64,000 nt of DNA, taken from GCA-003244245 sp036494005. Its GTDB lineage: Bacteria; Actinomycetota; Actinomycetes; Mycobacteriales; Pseudonocardiaceae. Positions within the stretch are counted from its first letter, which is position 1, and the number at the start of each line of letters is the position of its first letter. This document shows positions 18,727 to 26,786 of this stretch, piece by piece. Below the pieces are notes generated by a model. It was not told where the DNA came from and did not search any database. It saw only the letters and a program-made list of their open reading frames with translations. Made by a program: the position numbers and the translations under genes. Location of the stretch: contig DASXOV010000082.1 in the NCBI GenBank assembly GCA_036494005.1, positions 8,071 through 72,070 of the forward strand, written 5' to 3'.

Positions 18727-19503
18727 ATGTGTCGCCACCTGGCCTGGCTGGGGCCGCCGGTCGAGCTGGCCGCGCTGCTGCTGGATCCGCCGCACTCGTT
18801 GCTGCAGCAGAGCTTCGCGCCGACCGACATGCGCGGCGGCGGAACCGTCAACGCCGACGGGTTCGGCGCGGGCTGGTATCCCGGCGACTCCGACGGGGAA
18901 GCCCGGGCGCCGATCCGATACCGGCGGGCGGTTCCGATGTGGACCGATCCGTCGTTCGCCGCGCTGGCCCGTGAGGTCCGCAGCGGTGCGGTGCTCGCTG
19001 CGGTGCGCTCGGCCACCGGGGGAATGCCGGTGGTGGAGACCGCCTGTGCCCCTTTCGCCGCCGGGCGCTGGTTGTTCAGCCATAACGGCGTGGTCAGCGG
19101 CTGGCCGCACAGCATGGCCGGGATGGCGGCCCGGCTGCCGGTCAGCGACCTGCTCACCCTCGACGCACCCACCGACTCCGCGCTGCTGTGGGCGCTGGTC
19201 CGAGCCCGCCTGATCACGGGTGAGTCACCCGGTCCCGCGCTGGCCGCTGTTGCCGCCGGGGTACTCGCCGCTGCGCCGGGATCCCGGCTGAACCTGCTGG
19301 TCACCGACGGCACCACGCTGGCGGCGACCGCGGTGCACCACGCCCTGTGGGTGCGCGCTGATGACGGCGCGGTCCTGGTCAGCTCCGAGCCCACCGATCA
19401 GACCGCCGGGTGGCAGCCGGTGCCCGAAGGCCACCTGCTCACCGCGACGCGATCCACCGTGGACGTCGCGTCGATCCCTGCAACATCTGCCGAGGAGCCA
19501 TGA
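18727..19503 (+). CDS. egtC: EgtC, class II glutamine amidotransferase-like hydrolase
   Basis: EgtC removes the gamma-glutamyl group from gamma-glutamyl-hercynylcysteine sulfoxide. The 258-residue protein starts MCRHLAWLG, so Cys2 becomes the N-terminal nucleophile after Met removal. NADGFGAGWY and the FSHNGVVSGWP segment are the conserved Ntn-hydrolase substrate loops. The stop overlaps egtD by 4 bp (ATGA). Function is well supported by operon context. Confidence 0.93.
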   Translation: MCRHLAWLGPPVELAALLLDPPHSLLQQSFAPTDMRGGGTVNADGFGAGWYPGDSDGEARAPIRYRRAVPMWTDPSFAALAREVRSGAVLAAVRSATGGMPVVETACAPFAAGRWLFSHNGVVSGWPHSMAGMAARLPVSDLLTLDAPTDSALLWALVRARLITGESPGPALAAVAAGVLAAAPGSRLNLLVTDGTTLAATAVHHALWVRADDGAVLVSSEPTDQTAGWQPVPEGHLLTATRSTVDVASIPATSAEEP

Positions 19504-20477
19504 CCGCACCTGTGCTGGAGATCCACCTGTCCGACTCCGACGCCACTGACGCGCTCCGTCACGACGTGCGCGTAGGGCTGACCGCCGACCCCAAGTGGTT
19601 GCCGCCCAAGTGGTTCTACGACGCACGGGGCAGCGACCTGTTCGAGCAGATCACCACGTTGCCCGAGTACTACCCGACCCGTACGGAACGAGAGTTGTTA
19701 CGGCGCAGCGCGGGTGAGATCGCCGGACAGGCGGCTGCCGACACTCTCGTGGAGCTCGGCTCCGGATCCTCGGAGAAGACCCGGCTGTTGCTCGACGCCC
19801 TCACCGCGACCGGGTCACTGCAGCGCTTCGTGCCGCTGGACGTATCCGAGTCGGCGCTGCGTGCCGCGATGGTGGCGGTGGCCGCGGAGTACCCCAGGCT
19901 CGTGGTGCACGGGGTGGTCGGCGACTTCACCCAGCACTTGGACCTGCTGCCCCATGAGCAGACCGGCCGCAGGCTGGTGGCTTTCCTGGGTGGCACCATC
20001 GGCAACCTGCCGCCGTCCGAACGTTCCGGATTCTTCACCTCGCTGCGTGCCGTACTGGAACCCGGCGAGCTGCTGCTCCTCGGCGTCGGGCTGGCAACCG
20101 ATCCCACGGTGCTGGTGCCTGCCTACGACGACGCCGCAGGGGTGACCGCCGAGTTCAACCGCAACGTGCTGCATGTGCTCAACCGCGAGCTCGGGGCGGA
20201 CTTCGATGTGACGGCATTCGACCACGTGGCCGTCTGGCAGCCCGAACAGGAATGGATCGAGATGCGGCTGCGGGCGCGGCGCAGCATGACCGTGCGGCTT
20301 CCCGCAGTGGACATGATCGTGCAGTTCGCCGAGGGTGAGGAGATGCTGACCGAGGTCTCCGGGAAGTTCCGGCGTGAACGGCTCACCGCGGAGCTGACCG
20401 GCTGTGGCTTCACCGCCCGGTCGTGGTGGACCGATCCGGATGATCGGTTCGCCCTCATGCTCGCCGCAGCGGCATGA
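19500..20477 (+). CDS. egtD: EgtD, histidine N-alpha-methyltransferase
   Basis: EgtD uses three SAM molecules to trimethylate histidine to hercynine, the first ergothioneine intermediate. The 325-residue enzyme has PKWFYDARGSDLFEQITTLPEYYPTRTE, a hallmark of the family, then the SAM motif LVELGSGSSEKTRLLL, GDFTQHL, FLGGTIGNLPP and EFNRNVLHVLNRELGADF. ATG 19500 overlaps the egtC stop; the longer frame from 19410 would run inside egtC. It is the last egt gene here; no egtE lyase follows. Confidence 0.95.
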   Translation: MTAPVLEIHLSDSDATDALRHDVRVGLTADPKWLPPKWFYDARGSDLFEQITTLPEYYPTRTERELLRRSAGEIAGQAAADTLVELGSGSSEKTRLLLDALTATGSLQRFVPLDVSESALRAAMVAVAAEYPRLVVHGVVGDFTQHLDLLPHEQTGRRLVAFLGGTIGNLPPSERSGFFTSLRAVLEPGELLLLGVGLATDPTVLVPAYDDAAGVTAEFNRNVLHVLNRELGADFDVTAFDHVAVWQPEQEWIEMRLRARRSMTVRLPAVDMIVQFAEGEEMLTEVSGKFRRERLTAELTGCGFTARSWWTDPDDRFALMLAAAA

Positions 20478-20484
20478 CCGTTGA

Positions 20485-20501
20485 GCGCACGCTCTGTGCG
20501 C
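20485..20501 (+). terminator. Weak hairpin after egtD
   Basis: GCGCAC-GCTCT-GTGCGC forms a 6-bp stem beginning 8 bp past the egtD stop, followed by an A/T-rich stretch ending in TTTT. It could end egt transcription, although it is short for a terminator. Confidence 0.4.
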
Positions 20502-20505
20502 AATA

Positions 20506-20535
20506 TTGACAATTTTATCACCCTCTGTGATTGTC
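20506..20535 (+). promoter_or_regulatory. Promoter and inverted repeats before lacI-type gene
   Basis: TTGACA (20506-20511) and GATTGT (20529-20534) are spaced 17 bp, a reasonable sigma-70 promoter in unusually A/T-rich DNA for this window. Two inverted repeats nest inside it: GACAAT/ATTGTC and ATCAC/GTGAT. They could be the autoregulatory operator of the LacI protein encoded from 20662. Confidence 0.45.
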
Positions 20536-20661
20536 TCCGCTGCAGGGGGAGGGGTGGAGGGTCCATTCAGCACGTGTGCTGATCATCGTCCCTGGGTGAA
20601 TCGTCCCGGGGTGATCGGCGTCGTCGTGCCGCCCTGTCGCATGGGGGAAGTGGGGCTCGAC

Positions 20662-21693
20662 ATGACGCGACCTGGATCGGTGACTCTGCAGGTCGTCGCC
20701 GGCCATGCCGGGGTATCCCGGCAAACCGTGTCCAACGCGCTCAATGCGCCCGGCAAGCTGCGCCCGGACACGTTGCGCCGGGTTCAGGAGTCGATCGCTG
20801 CGTTGGGCTACCGGCCGGACCGGCACGCCCGCAGCTTGCGAACCCGCGCCGCCGGAGCGCTCGGCTACGGAATACCGCCCGGCGGCACCGGTGGTCTGGC
20901 CGACCGGTTCCTGCCCGCGCTCTGCCATGCCGTTGAGACCTCGGGTCGGGAACTGCTGTTGTTCGCCGCACCGTCGGGCCGCGACGGCCTGCCCGCCTAC
21001 GCTGAACTCCTCTCCCAGGGGCTGGTCGACGGGTTTGTGCTCTCGCACGTGGTACCCGGCGACGCCCGCCATGCCTGGCTGACCCGGCGCGGGGTGCCGT
21101 TCGCCTCGGTAGGGCGGGTCTGGGTCTCCGAGCAGCCCGGACCGTGGGTGGATGTCGACCATGCGGCCGCTACCGGCGTGGCGGTGCAGCACCTGCGGGC
21201 TCGTGGGCATCGTCGGATCGCGCTACTGGCCTGCCCCGCCGGTCCGGGCGCGATCGAGGACCGCGTCGCCGGCTGGCGGCGGGCCTGCCGGACGCTGGGG
21301 TTGTCGTACGGCGACGAACTGCTCGCCCGGACCGCGGACGGGATCGCCGGTGGGCGGGCTGGTACCGCGCGGCTGCTCCGCGTGGCGCCCCGACCGACGG
21401 CCGTGGTCGCGGTCAGCGACGATCTGGCGCTGGGCGCGCTGCACGCGATCACCGAGCACGGTTTGCGGGCCGGCCAGGACGTCGCGGTCACCGGGGTCGG
21501 CGACACGGCGGTATGCGCGGCCGTCCGGCCCACCCTGACCACGGTCCGGTTGCCAGTGGAAGAGCTGGCCCGGCGGGCCGTCCGGCTGCTGGACCGGGCG
21601 GCGGTGCCGGTTCTGGCGGGCTCGGCGGGTGTGCTCCTGGCCCCGCACCTGGTCATCCGGGACAGCACCCCACCACCAGGCCTCACAGCGTAG
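20662..21693 (+). CDS. LacI-family transcriptional regulator
   Basis: The 343-residue protein begins with the LacI DNA-binding domain VTLQVVAGHAGVSRQTVSNALNAPGKLRPDTLRRVQESIAALGYRPDRHARSLR, including a hinge helix, followed by a periplasmic-binding-protein-like ligand domain (GFVLSHV, ALLACPAGPGAIEDRVAGW, AVVAVSDDLALGAL, TTVRLPVEELARRAV). ATG 20662 follows AAGTGGGG at good spacing; ATG 20641 is an alternative. It lies between egtD and the convergent acn gene. The ligand is unknown and no sugar genes are adjacent; control of the egt operon or itself is possible but only positional. Confidence 0.88.
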   Translation: MTRPGSVTLQVVAGHAGVSRQTVSNALNAPGKLRPDTLRRVQESIAALGYRPDRHARSLRTRAAGALGYGIPPGGTGGLADRFLPALCHAVETSGRELLLFAAPSGRDGLPAYAELLSQGLVDGFVLSHVVPGDARHAWLTRRGVPFASVGRVWVSEQPGPWVDVDHAAATGVAVQHLRARGHRRIALLACPAGPGAIEDRVAGWRRACRTLGLSYGDELLARTADGIAGGRAGTARLLRVAPRPTAVVAVSDDLALGALHAITEHGLRAGQDVAVTGVGDTAVCAAVRPTLTTVRLPVEELARRAVRLLDRAAVPVLAGSAGVLLAPHLVIRDSTPPPGLTA

Positions 21694-21869
21694 GCGGCCG
21701 ACGTGGTGGGGGTCCCCCACAGTAGCGAGCGGATGACCAGCAGCGCCGCGCTGAGGGCGGCCACGGCGAGCACCTGCCCGGGCCGGGCCGGAGAGCAGGA
21801 ACGATCACGCCCGAACCTTCGGTGCCGGCCCCCGAGGTGTTCGAATCGACCCGGCCCGCGACCGCCCGG

Positions 21870-24710
21870 TCAGGCGATACGCTGGACCATCCCGCGCAGC
21901 ACGTACTGCAGGATTCCGCCGTTGCGGTAGTAGTCCGCCTCGCCCGGGGTGTCGATGCGCAGTACGGCGTCGAACAGCACCGGATCCCCGCTCGTCGGTG
22001 TCGCGGTGACGTGCACCGTGCGTGGGGTGGTGCCGTTGTTGAGTTCGGTGACCCCGGTAATGTCGAAGGTCTCGGTGCCGTCCAAGCCCAGCGATGAGGC
22101 CGAATCGCCCGCTGGGAACTGTAGCGGCAGGACTCCCATCCCAATCAGGTTGGAGCGGTGAATCCGCTCGAAGGACTCGGCGATCACCGCGCGCACGCCC
22201 AGCAGCCGGGTTCCCTTGGCTGCCCAGTCCCGCGACGACCCGGAGCCGTATTCCTTACCGCCGAGCACCACCAACGGGGTACCCGCCGCCCCGTAGTGCT
22301 GAGCCGCGTCATAGATGGTGGCCTGTTCCCCGCCCGCGGTGAAGTCACGGGTGAAGCCCCCGCTGACCGGGGCGTCGGAGATCGGGTCCAGCAGCAGGTT
22401 GCGCAATCGGATGTTGGCGAACGTGCCGCGGATCATCACCTCGTGGTTGCCTCGGCGGGAGCCGTAGGAGTTGAAGTCCCTGTGCTCGACGCCCCGTTCG
22501 GCCAGATACCGGCCCGCGGGGGAGTCCGCCTTGATCGCTCCGGCCGGTGAGATGTGATCGGTGGTCACCGAGTCACCCAGCAATGCCAGCACCCGGGCTC
22601 CGGTGATGTTCTCCACCGGCTCGGGGGTGGCGGACATGCCGTCGAAATACGGTGGTTTGCGGACGTAGGTCGACGTCGGGTCCCAGGTGAAGGTCTCACC
22701 TTCCGGAGTCGGCAGGGACCGCCATCGATCATCTCCGACGTAGACGTCGGCATAGTCCTTGGTGAACATCTCCTGGCTGATCGCGGACTCGATGACCCGC
22801 TGGATCTCCTCAGGTGAGGGCCAGATATCGGTCAGATAGACCGGGACACCTTCCTTGTCGTGGCCCAGCGGATCGGTGGCGAAGTCGAAGTCCATCGTCC
22901 CGGTCAGCGCATAGGCGATCACCAGGGGGGGCGAGGCGAGGTAGTTCATCTTCACGTCCGGATTGATCCGGCCCTCGAAGTTGCGGTTGCCCGACAACAC
23001 GCTGACCACCGCGAGGTCGGCGTCGTGAACGGCCTGCGAGATCTCCTCGCGCAGCGGCCCGGAGTTCCCGATGCAGGTGGTACAGCCGTACCCGACCAGG
23101 TGGTAGCCGAGTTTCTCCAGGTAGGGCCAGAGGCCGGCCTTCTCGTAGTAGTCGGTGACCACTTGAGATCCGGGTGCCATCGAGGTCTTCACCCATGGTT
23201 TGGTGGCCAGCCCGCGTTCCACCGCGTTGCGGGCCAGCAGCGCGGCCCCGAGCATCACCGACGGGTTGGACGTGTTGGTGCACGAGGTGATCGAGGCGAT
23301 CACGACGGCGCCGTGGTCGATCTCGTAACGGGCACCCTCGGTGGCCAGCACCATGGCGGGGGAACTGGTGCGCCCGTTCAGGTCGGTCGCGGCCGAGGTG
23401 AACGGGCGCGGCTCGCCGCCCCCGTTTCCGCTGCTCACCGCGGGGGAGTCGCTGGCGGGGAAGGACTCGGAACCGGCCTCGTCCACCGTGGATCGCGCAC
23501 CGGAGGCGTAGTCACCCAGGCTGTGCCGGAAGGCGCTCTTGGCGTCGGTGAGCGAGATGCGATCCTGCGGCCGCTTCGGACCGGCGATCGAAGGGACCAC
23601 CGTGGACAGATCCAGTTCGAGGTACTCGGAGTAGCCGGCCTCCCGGCTCGGGTCATGCCACAGGCCCTGTTCCTTGGCGTACGTCTCGATCAGTGCGAGC
23701 TGGTGCGGGGAGCGGCCGGTGAGCCGCAGGTAGCGCAGGGTCTCATCGTCGATCGGGAAGATCGCGCAGGTAGACCCGAACTCCGGGCTCATGTTGCCGA
23801 TGGTGGCCCGATTGGCCAGTGGCACACCGGCGACGCCCTCGCCGTAGAACTCGACGAATTTCCCGACCACCCCGTGGTGGCGCAGTATTTCGGTGATGGT
23901 GAGCACGACGTCGGTCGCGGTCGCCCCTGGCGGGATGGAGCCGGTCAGCTTGAAGCCCACTACCTGAGGGATCAGCATCGACACCGGCTGGCCCAGCATG
24001 GCCGCCTCGGCCTCGATGCCGCCCACACCCCAGCCCAGCACGCCCAGCCCGTTGACCATCGTGGTGTGGCTGTCGGTACCCACCACCGTGTCCGGGTAGG
24101 CCTGACCGTTTCTGGTCATCACCACGCGCGCCAGGTGCTCGATGTTGACCTGGTGCACGATGCCGGTGCCTGGGGGGACGACCTTGAACTCGGCGAATGC
24201 CCCTTGGCCCCAGCGCAGGAACTGGTAACGCTCCCGGTTGCGTCGATACTCCAGGGTGACGTTGCGCTCGAAGGCATCCGAACGGCCGAACACGTCGGTG
24301 ATCACGGAGTGATCGATGACCAACTCGGTCGGAGCGAGTGGGTTGACCACTTGCGAGTCGCCGCCGAGGTCGGCGACGGCCTCGCGCATCGTGGCCAGAT
24401 CGACCACGCACGGAACCCCGGTGAAGTCCTGCATGATCACCCGGGCCGGCGTGAACTGGACCTCGATGGAGGGTTCGGCCCGCGGATCCCAGTTGGCGAG
24501 CGCCCCGATGTGCCTACTCGTGACGCTCGCGCCGTCCTCGATGCGCAACAGGTTCTCCAGCAGCACCTTGAGGCTGTAGGGCAGCACGCGCCATGACGTT
24601 CCCAGCGCGTTGTCCAGCGCGGCCAGCCGGAATACCTCGTAGGAGGTATCGCCGACGACGAGAGAACCGCGGGAGCCGAGACTGTCGGCGCTGCGTGCTG
24701 CTCGGGTCAC
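21870..24710 (-). CDS. acnA: Aconitate hydratase (aconitase A)
   Basis: The 946-residue enzyme interconverts citrate and isocitrate in the TCA cycle with a [4Fe-4S] cluster. Cluster ligands are seen in ITSCTNTSNPSVM and YGCTTCIGNSGPL. Other family blocks include DFTGVPCVVDLA, GTDSHTTMVNGLGVLGWGVGGIEAEA, GVLPLQFP and GGKEYGSGSSRDWAAKG in the swivelling C-terminal domain. AGGAG lies six bases before GTG 24710, so that start is preferred to TTG 24716, which abuts the site. An insertion rich in Ser/Gly (PASDSPAVSSGNGGGEP) marks the actinobacterial form. An AcnR operator match lies about 100 bp upstream. Confidence 0.96.
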   Translation of the reverse strand: MTRAARSADSLGSRGSLVVGDTSYEVFRLAALDNALGTSWRVLPYSLKVLLENLLRIEDGASVTSRHIGALANWDPRAEPSIEVQFTPARVIMQDFTGVPCVVDLATMREAVADLGGDSQVVNPLAPTELVIDHSVITDVFGRSDAFERNVTLEYRRNRERYQFLRWGQGAFAEFKVVPPGTGIVHQVNIEHLARVVMTRNGQAYPDTVVGTDSHTTMVNGLGVLGWGVGGIEAEAAMLGQPVSMLIPQVVGFKLTGSIPPGATATDVVLTITEILRHHGVVGKFVEFYGEGVAGVPLANRATIGNMSPEFGSTCAIFPIDDETLRYLRLTGRSPHQLALIETYAKEQGLWHDPSREAGYSEYLELDLSTVVPSIAGPKRPQDRISLTDAKSAFRHSLGDYASGARSTVDEAGSESFPASDSPAVSSGNGGGEPRPFTSAATDLNGRTSSPAMVLATEGARYEIDHGAVVIASITSCTNTSNPSVMLGAALLARNAVERGLATKPWVKTSMAPGSQVVTDYYEKAGLWPYLEKLGYHLVGYGCTTCIGNSGPLREEISQAVHDADLAVVSVLSGNRNFEGRINPDVKMNYLASPPLVIAYALTGTMDFDFATDPLGHDKEGVPVYLTDIWPSPEEIQRVIESAISQEMFTKDYADVYVGDDRWRSLPTPEGETFTWDPTSTYVRKPPYFDGMSATPEPVENITGARVLALLGDSVTTDHISPAGAIKADSPAGRYLAERGVEHRDFNSYGSRRGNHEVMIRGTFANIRLRNLLLDPISDAPVSGGFTRDFTAGGEQATIYDAAQHYGAAGTPLVVLGGKEYGSGSSRDWAAKGTRLLGVRAVIAESFERIHRSNLIGMGVLPLQFPAGDSASSLGLDGTETFDITGVTELNNGTTPRTVHVTATPTSGDPVLFDAVLRIDTPGEADYYRNGGILQYVLRGMVQRIA

Positions 24711-25122
24711 GGGCAACTCCTGTGTCGTGACGAGGGTTGAGCGTGCAGTGACGGGGAGGAGTCTGAAGCATCCGCTGACCGGCTGCTCAGCCTGTCCTCG
24801 CCGTTAACAGTACGCCCGTCCTGTATTGGAATTCCATTGCCTGGCCTGCGGAACGGGCCGGCTCGGCGCCCGCAGGTGACCCTCGTCCTGGCTACCCGCC
24901 GGATCGAGCGGCGACGCAGCCGTGGTCGTGACGAGCGCTGGGTACGGCGCGCTTCTCGGCTCGGGGTTGGCCGGAGACGCTCCGAAATTGACTGAGCACG
25001 GATTGTAACCATACTGACGGAGCTGACCCGTTCGTGACTTCCGCCATAGCCTGGCCCCTAGGTCAGCACACTGGACCAGTCACTGACCAGATTGTGGACG
25101 AATTACGCCGGAGGTAGCAGCC
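24711..25122. promoter_or_regulatory. Divergent acn / acyl-CoA ligase regulatory region
   Basis: This 412-bp gene-free stretch separates acn (leftward) from the acyl-CoA ligase (rightward). It contains the AcnR-type operator at 24808-24823, the AGGAG of acn at 24711-24721, and GGAGGTAG before ATG 25123. I see no credible small gene in the rest. Confidence 0.6.
24808..24823 (-). promoter_or_regulatory. AcnR operator upstream of acn
   Basis: The minus strand reads CAGGACGGGCGTACTG, which fits the AcnR consensus CAGNACnnnCGTACTG known from corynebacteria at every specified position. It lies 98-113 bp upstream of the acn GTG, suitable for repressing the acn promoter. Since acnR itself is in the window, the regulator-operator pair is complete. 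Confidence 0.85.
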
Positions 25123-26661
25123 ATGCGGGTGCCCCTGACCGTCGCCGACTTCCTGACCCGCGGCGAGACCGCGTTCGGGGCATCCGTGGCGGTGCTTGAC
25201 GAACCGACCCAGCCGGCCTTGCCGGTACCCGCCACGACTTACCGTGAGTTGGGCAGGAGGGTACGCGCCTGGCAAGCCGGGCTGGACGCCCTCGGCGTGG
25301 GCGAGGGTGAGCGGGTGGCTGTGGTCAGCCACAATTCGGCCCGGTTGTTCGAGCTGCTGCACGCCGTGGCCGGCAGTGGCCGGATCTGCGTGCCGGTGAA
25401 CTTCCGGCTCCGCTCCGACGAGGTCGACTACATCGTGTCGCACAGCGGGTCCGCTGTGCTGCTGGTCGATCCCGAATGCGACGAAGCGCTCAAAGAGGTG
25501 ACTGCCCGGCATCGCTTCGTGCTCGGTACCGAGACCGAGGAAAACCTGATGCGGTTCGACGCCGAGCCGCGCCCGTGGACCGCGCCGGACGAGGACTCGA
25601 CGGCCACGGTCAACTACACCTCGGGCACCACCGCCCGCCCCAAGGGGGTGCAGCTGTCGCACCGCAACGTGTGGATCAATGCGGTGACCTTCGCCATGCA
25701 CGTCCGCGCCTGGGAGCGCGACGTCTACCTGCACACCCTGCCGATGTTCCACTGCAACGGCTGGGGTATGCCGTTCGGGCTCGCCGGGCTGGGCGCCACG
25801 CAGGTGGTGCTGCGGAGGGTGGACGGCGCGGAGATCCTGCGGCGAGTGGACGAGCACGGCGTGACCCTGATGTGCGGGGCACCGGCGGTGTGGAACGCCG
25901 TACTCGACGCCGCCACCACCTGGGACGGCGAGATCCCGGGTCGCGGGAGGGTTCGGCTGGTCTGTGCCGGTGCGCCGCCGCCCACCCGGACGATCCAGCG
26001 GATCGGTGACGAACTGGGCTGGGAGTTCACCCAGCTCTACGGGCTGACCGAGACCGCGCCGTTGCTCACCTTCAACCGCGCCTCGCCTGCCGACGACGAC
26101 CTGCCTGCCGAGGAGCGCGCCCGCCGATTGTCCCGGGCGGGCGCACCCGCCCTGGGCGTGCGGATCAGCACCTCGGAGTCCGGGGAGGTGCTGGCCCGTT
26201 CCAACGTCGTCATGAGTGGCTACTGGGAGAACCCGGAGGCCTCGCACGAGGTGCTGGTCGACGGCTGGTTCCACACCGGAGACGGCGGATCGGTGGACCA
26301 GGAGGGTTATCTGTCGATCTCGGACCGCAGGAAGGACGTGATCATCACCGGCGGTGAGAACGTGTCGTCGATCGAGGTGGAGGACTGCGTGTTCAGCCAT
26401 CCCGCGGTGGCCGAGGTCGCGGTGATCGGTGTCCCGTCCGATCGGTGGGGTGAGACGATCAAGGCGCTGGTCGTGATCGCCGAGGGGCAGCAGGTCACCG
26501 AGGACGAGATCATCAAGCACTGTAAGGCCAGGCTGGCCGGTTACAAGTCGCCGACGTCGGTGGAGTTCCGCCAGGAGATCCCGCGCACCGCAACGGGGAA
26601 GATCCAGAAATTCAAGCTCCGCGAGGAGTACTGGGCGGGGCGGGAGCGCCAGGTGAACTGA
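25123..26661 (+). CDS. Acyl-CoA synthetase (AMP-dependent ligase)
   Basis: The 512-residue ANL-family enzyme activates a carboxylic acid as acyl-adenylate and transfers it to CoA. The ATP motif is YTSGTTARPKGVQLSHRN near residue 170; QLYGLTETAP is the A5 motif; DGWFHTGDGGSVDQEGYLSISDRRKDVIITGGENVSS covers the A7-A8 hinge; and PRTATGKIQKF holds the catalytic lysine. The sequence GWGMPFGLAGLGATQV is typical of medium/long-chain fatty acid ligases. A strong GGAGGTAG ribosome site precedes the ATG. It interrupts the order acn-NlpC/P60 seen in mycobacteria. Confidence 0.9.
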   Translation: MRVPLTVADFLTRGETAFGASVAVLDEPTQPALPVPATTYRELGRRVRAWQAGLDALGVGEGERVAVVSHNSARLFELLHAVAGSGRICVPVNFRLRSDEVDYIVSHSGSAVLLVDPECDEALKEVTARHRFVLGTETEENLMRFDAEPRPWTAPDEDSTATVNYTSGTTARPKGVQLSHRNVWINAVTFAMHVRAWERDVYLHTLPMFHCNGWGMPFGLAGLGATQVVLRRVDGAEILRRVDEHGVTLMCGAPAVWNAVLDAATTWDGEIPGRGRVRLVCAGAPPPTRTIQRIGDELGWEFTQLYGLTETAPLLTFNRASPADDDLPAEERARRLSRAGAPALGVRISTSESGEVLARSNVVMSGYWENPEASHEVLVDGWFHTGDGGSVDQEGYLSISDRRKDVIITGGENVSSIEVEDCVFSHPAVAEVAVIGVPSDRWGETIKALVVIAEGQQVTEDEIIKHCKARLAGYKSPTSVEFRQEIPRTATGKIQKFKLREEYWAGRERQVN

Positions 26662-26786
26662 CTTCTGACACCGGATTCAGCCGTCATGTGACACATGTGG
26701 CGGAAGTTACGGCGGTGGCGCTTCGGTGGTCCGGTCGTGCGACCGATGGCAAGACCGGACACCACCGTTGGTCCGGGGGGAACCGC

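Noticed and set aside
21706..21720. GTGGGGGTCCCCCAC palindrome between lacI and acn ends as a bidirectional terminator
   Set aside because: The loop would be one base and no T-run follows, so a terminator cannot be claimed.
20997..21773. Minus-strand frame starting with a hydrophobic LAVAALSAALLVIRSLLWG segment
   Set aside because: Only the first ~30 codons lie outside the LacI gene and the rest is its shadow; no start signal supports it.
22860..24596. 578-codon open frame antisense to aconitase
   Set aside because: Typical GC-rich shadow frame; aconitase motifs are complete on the other strand.
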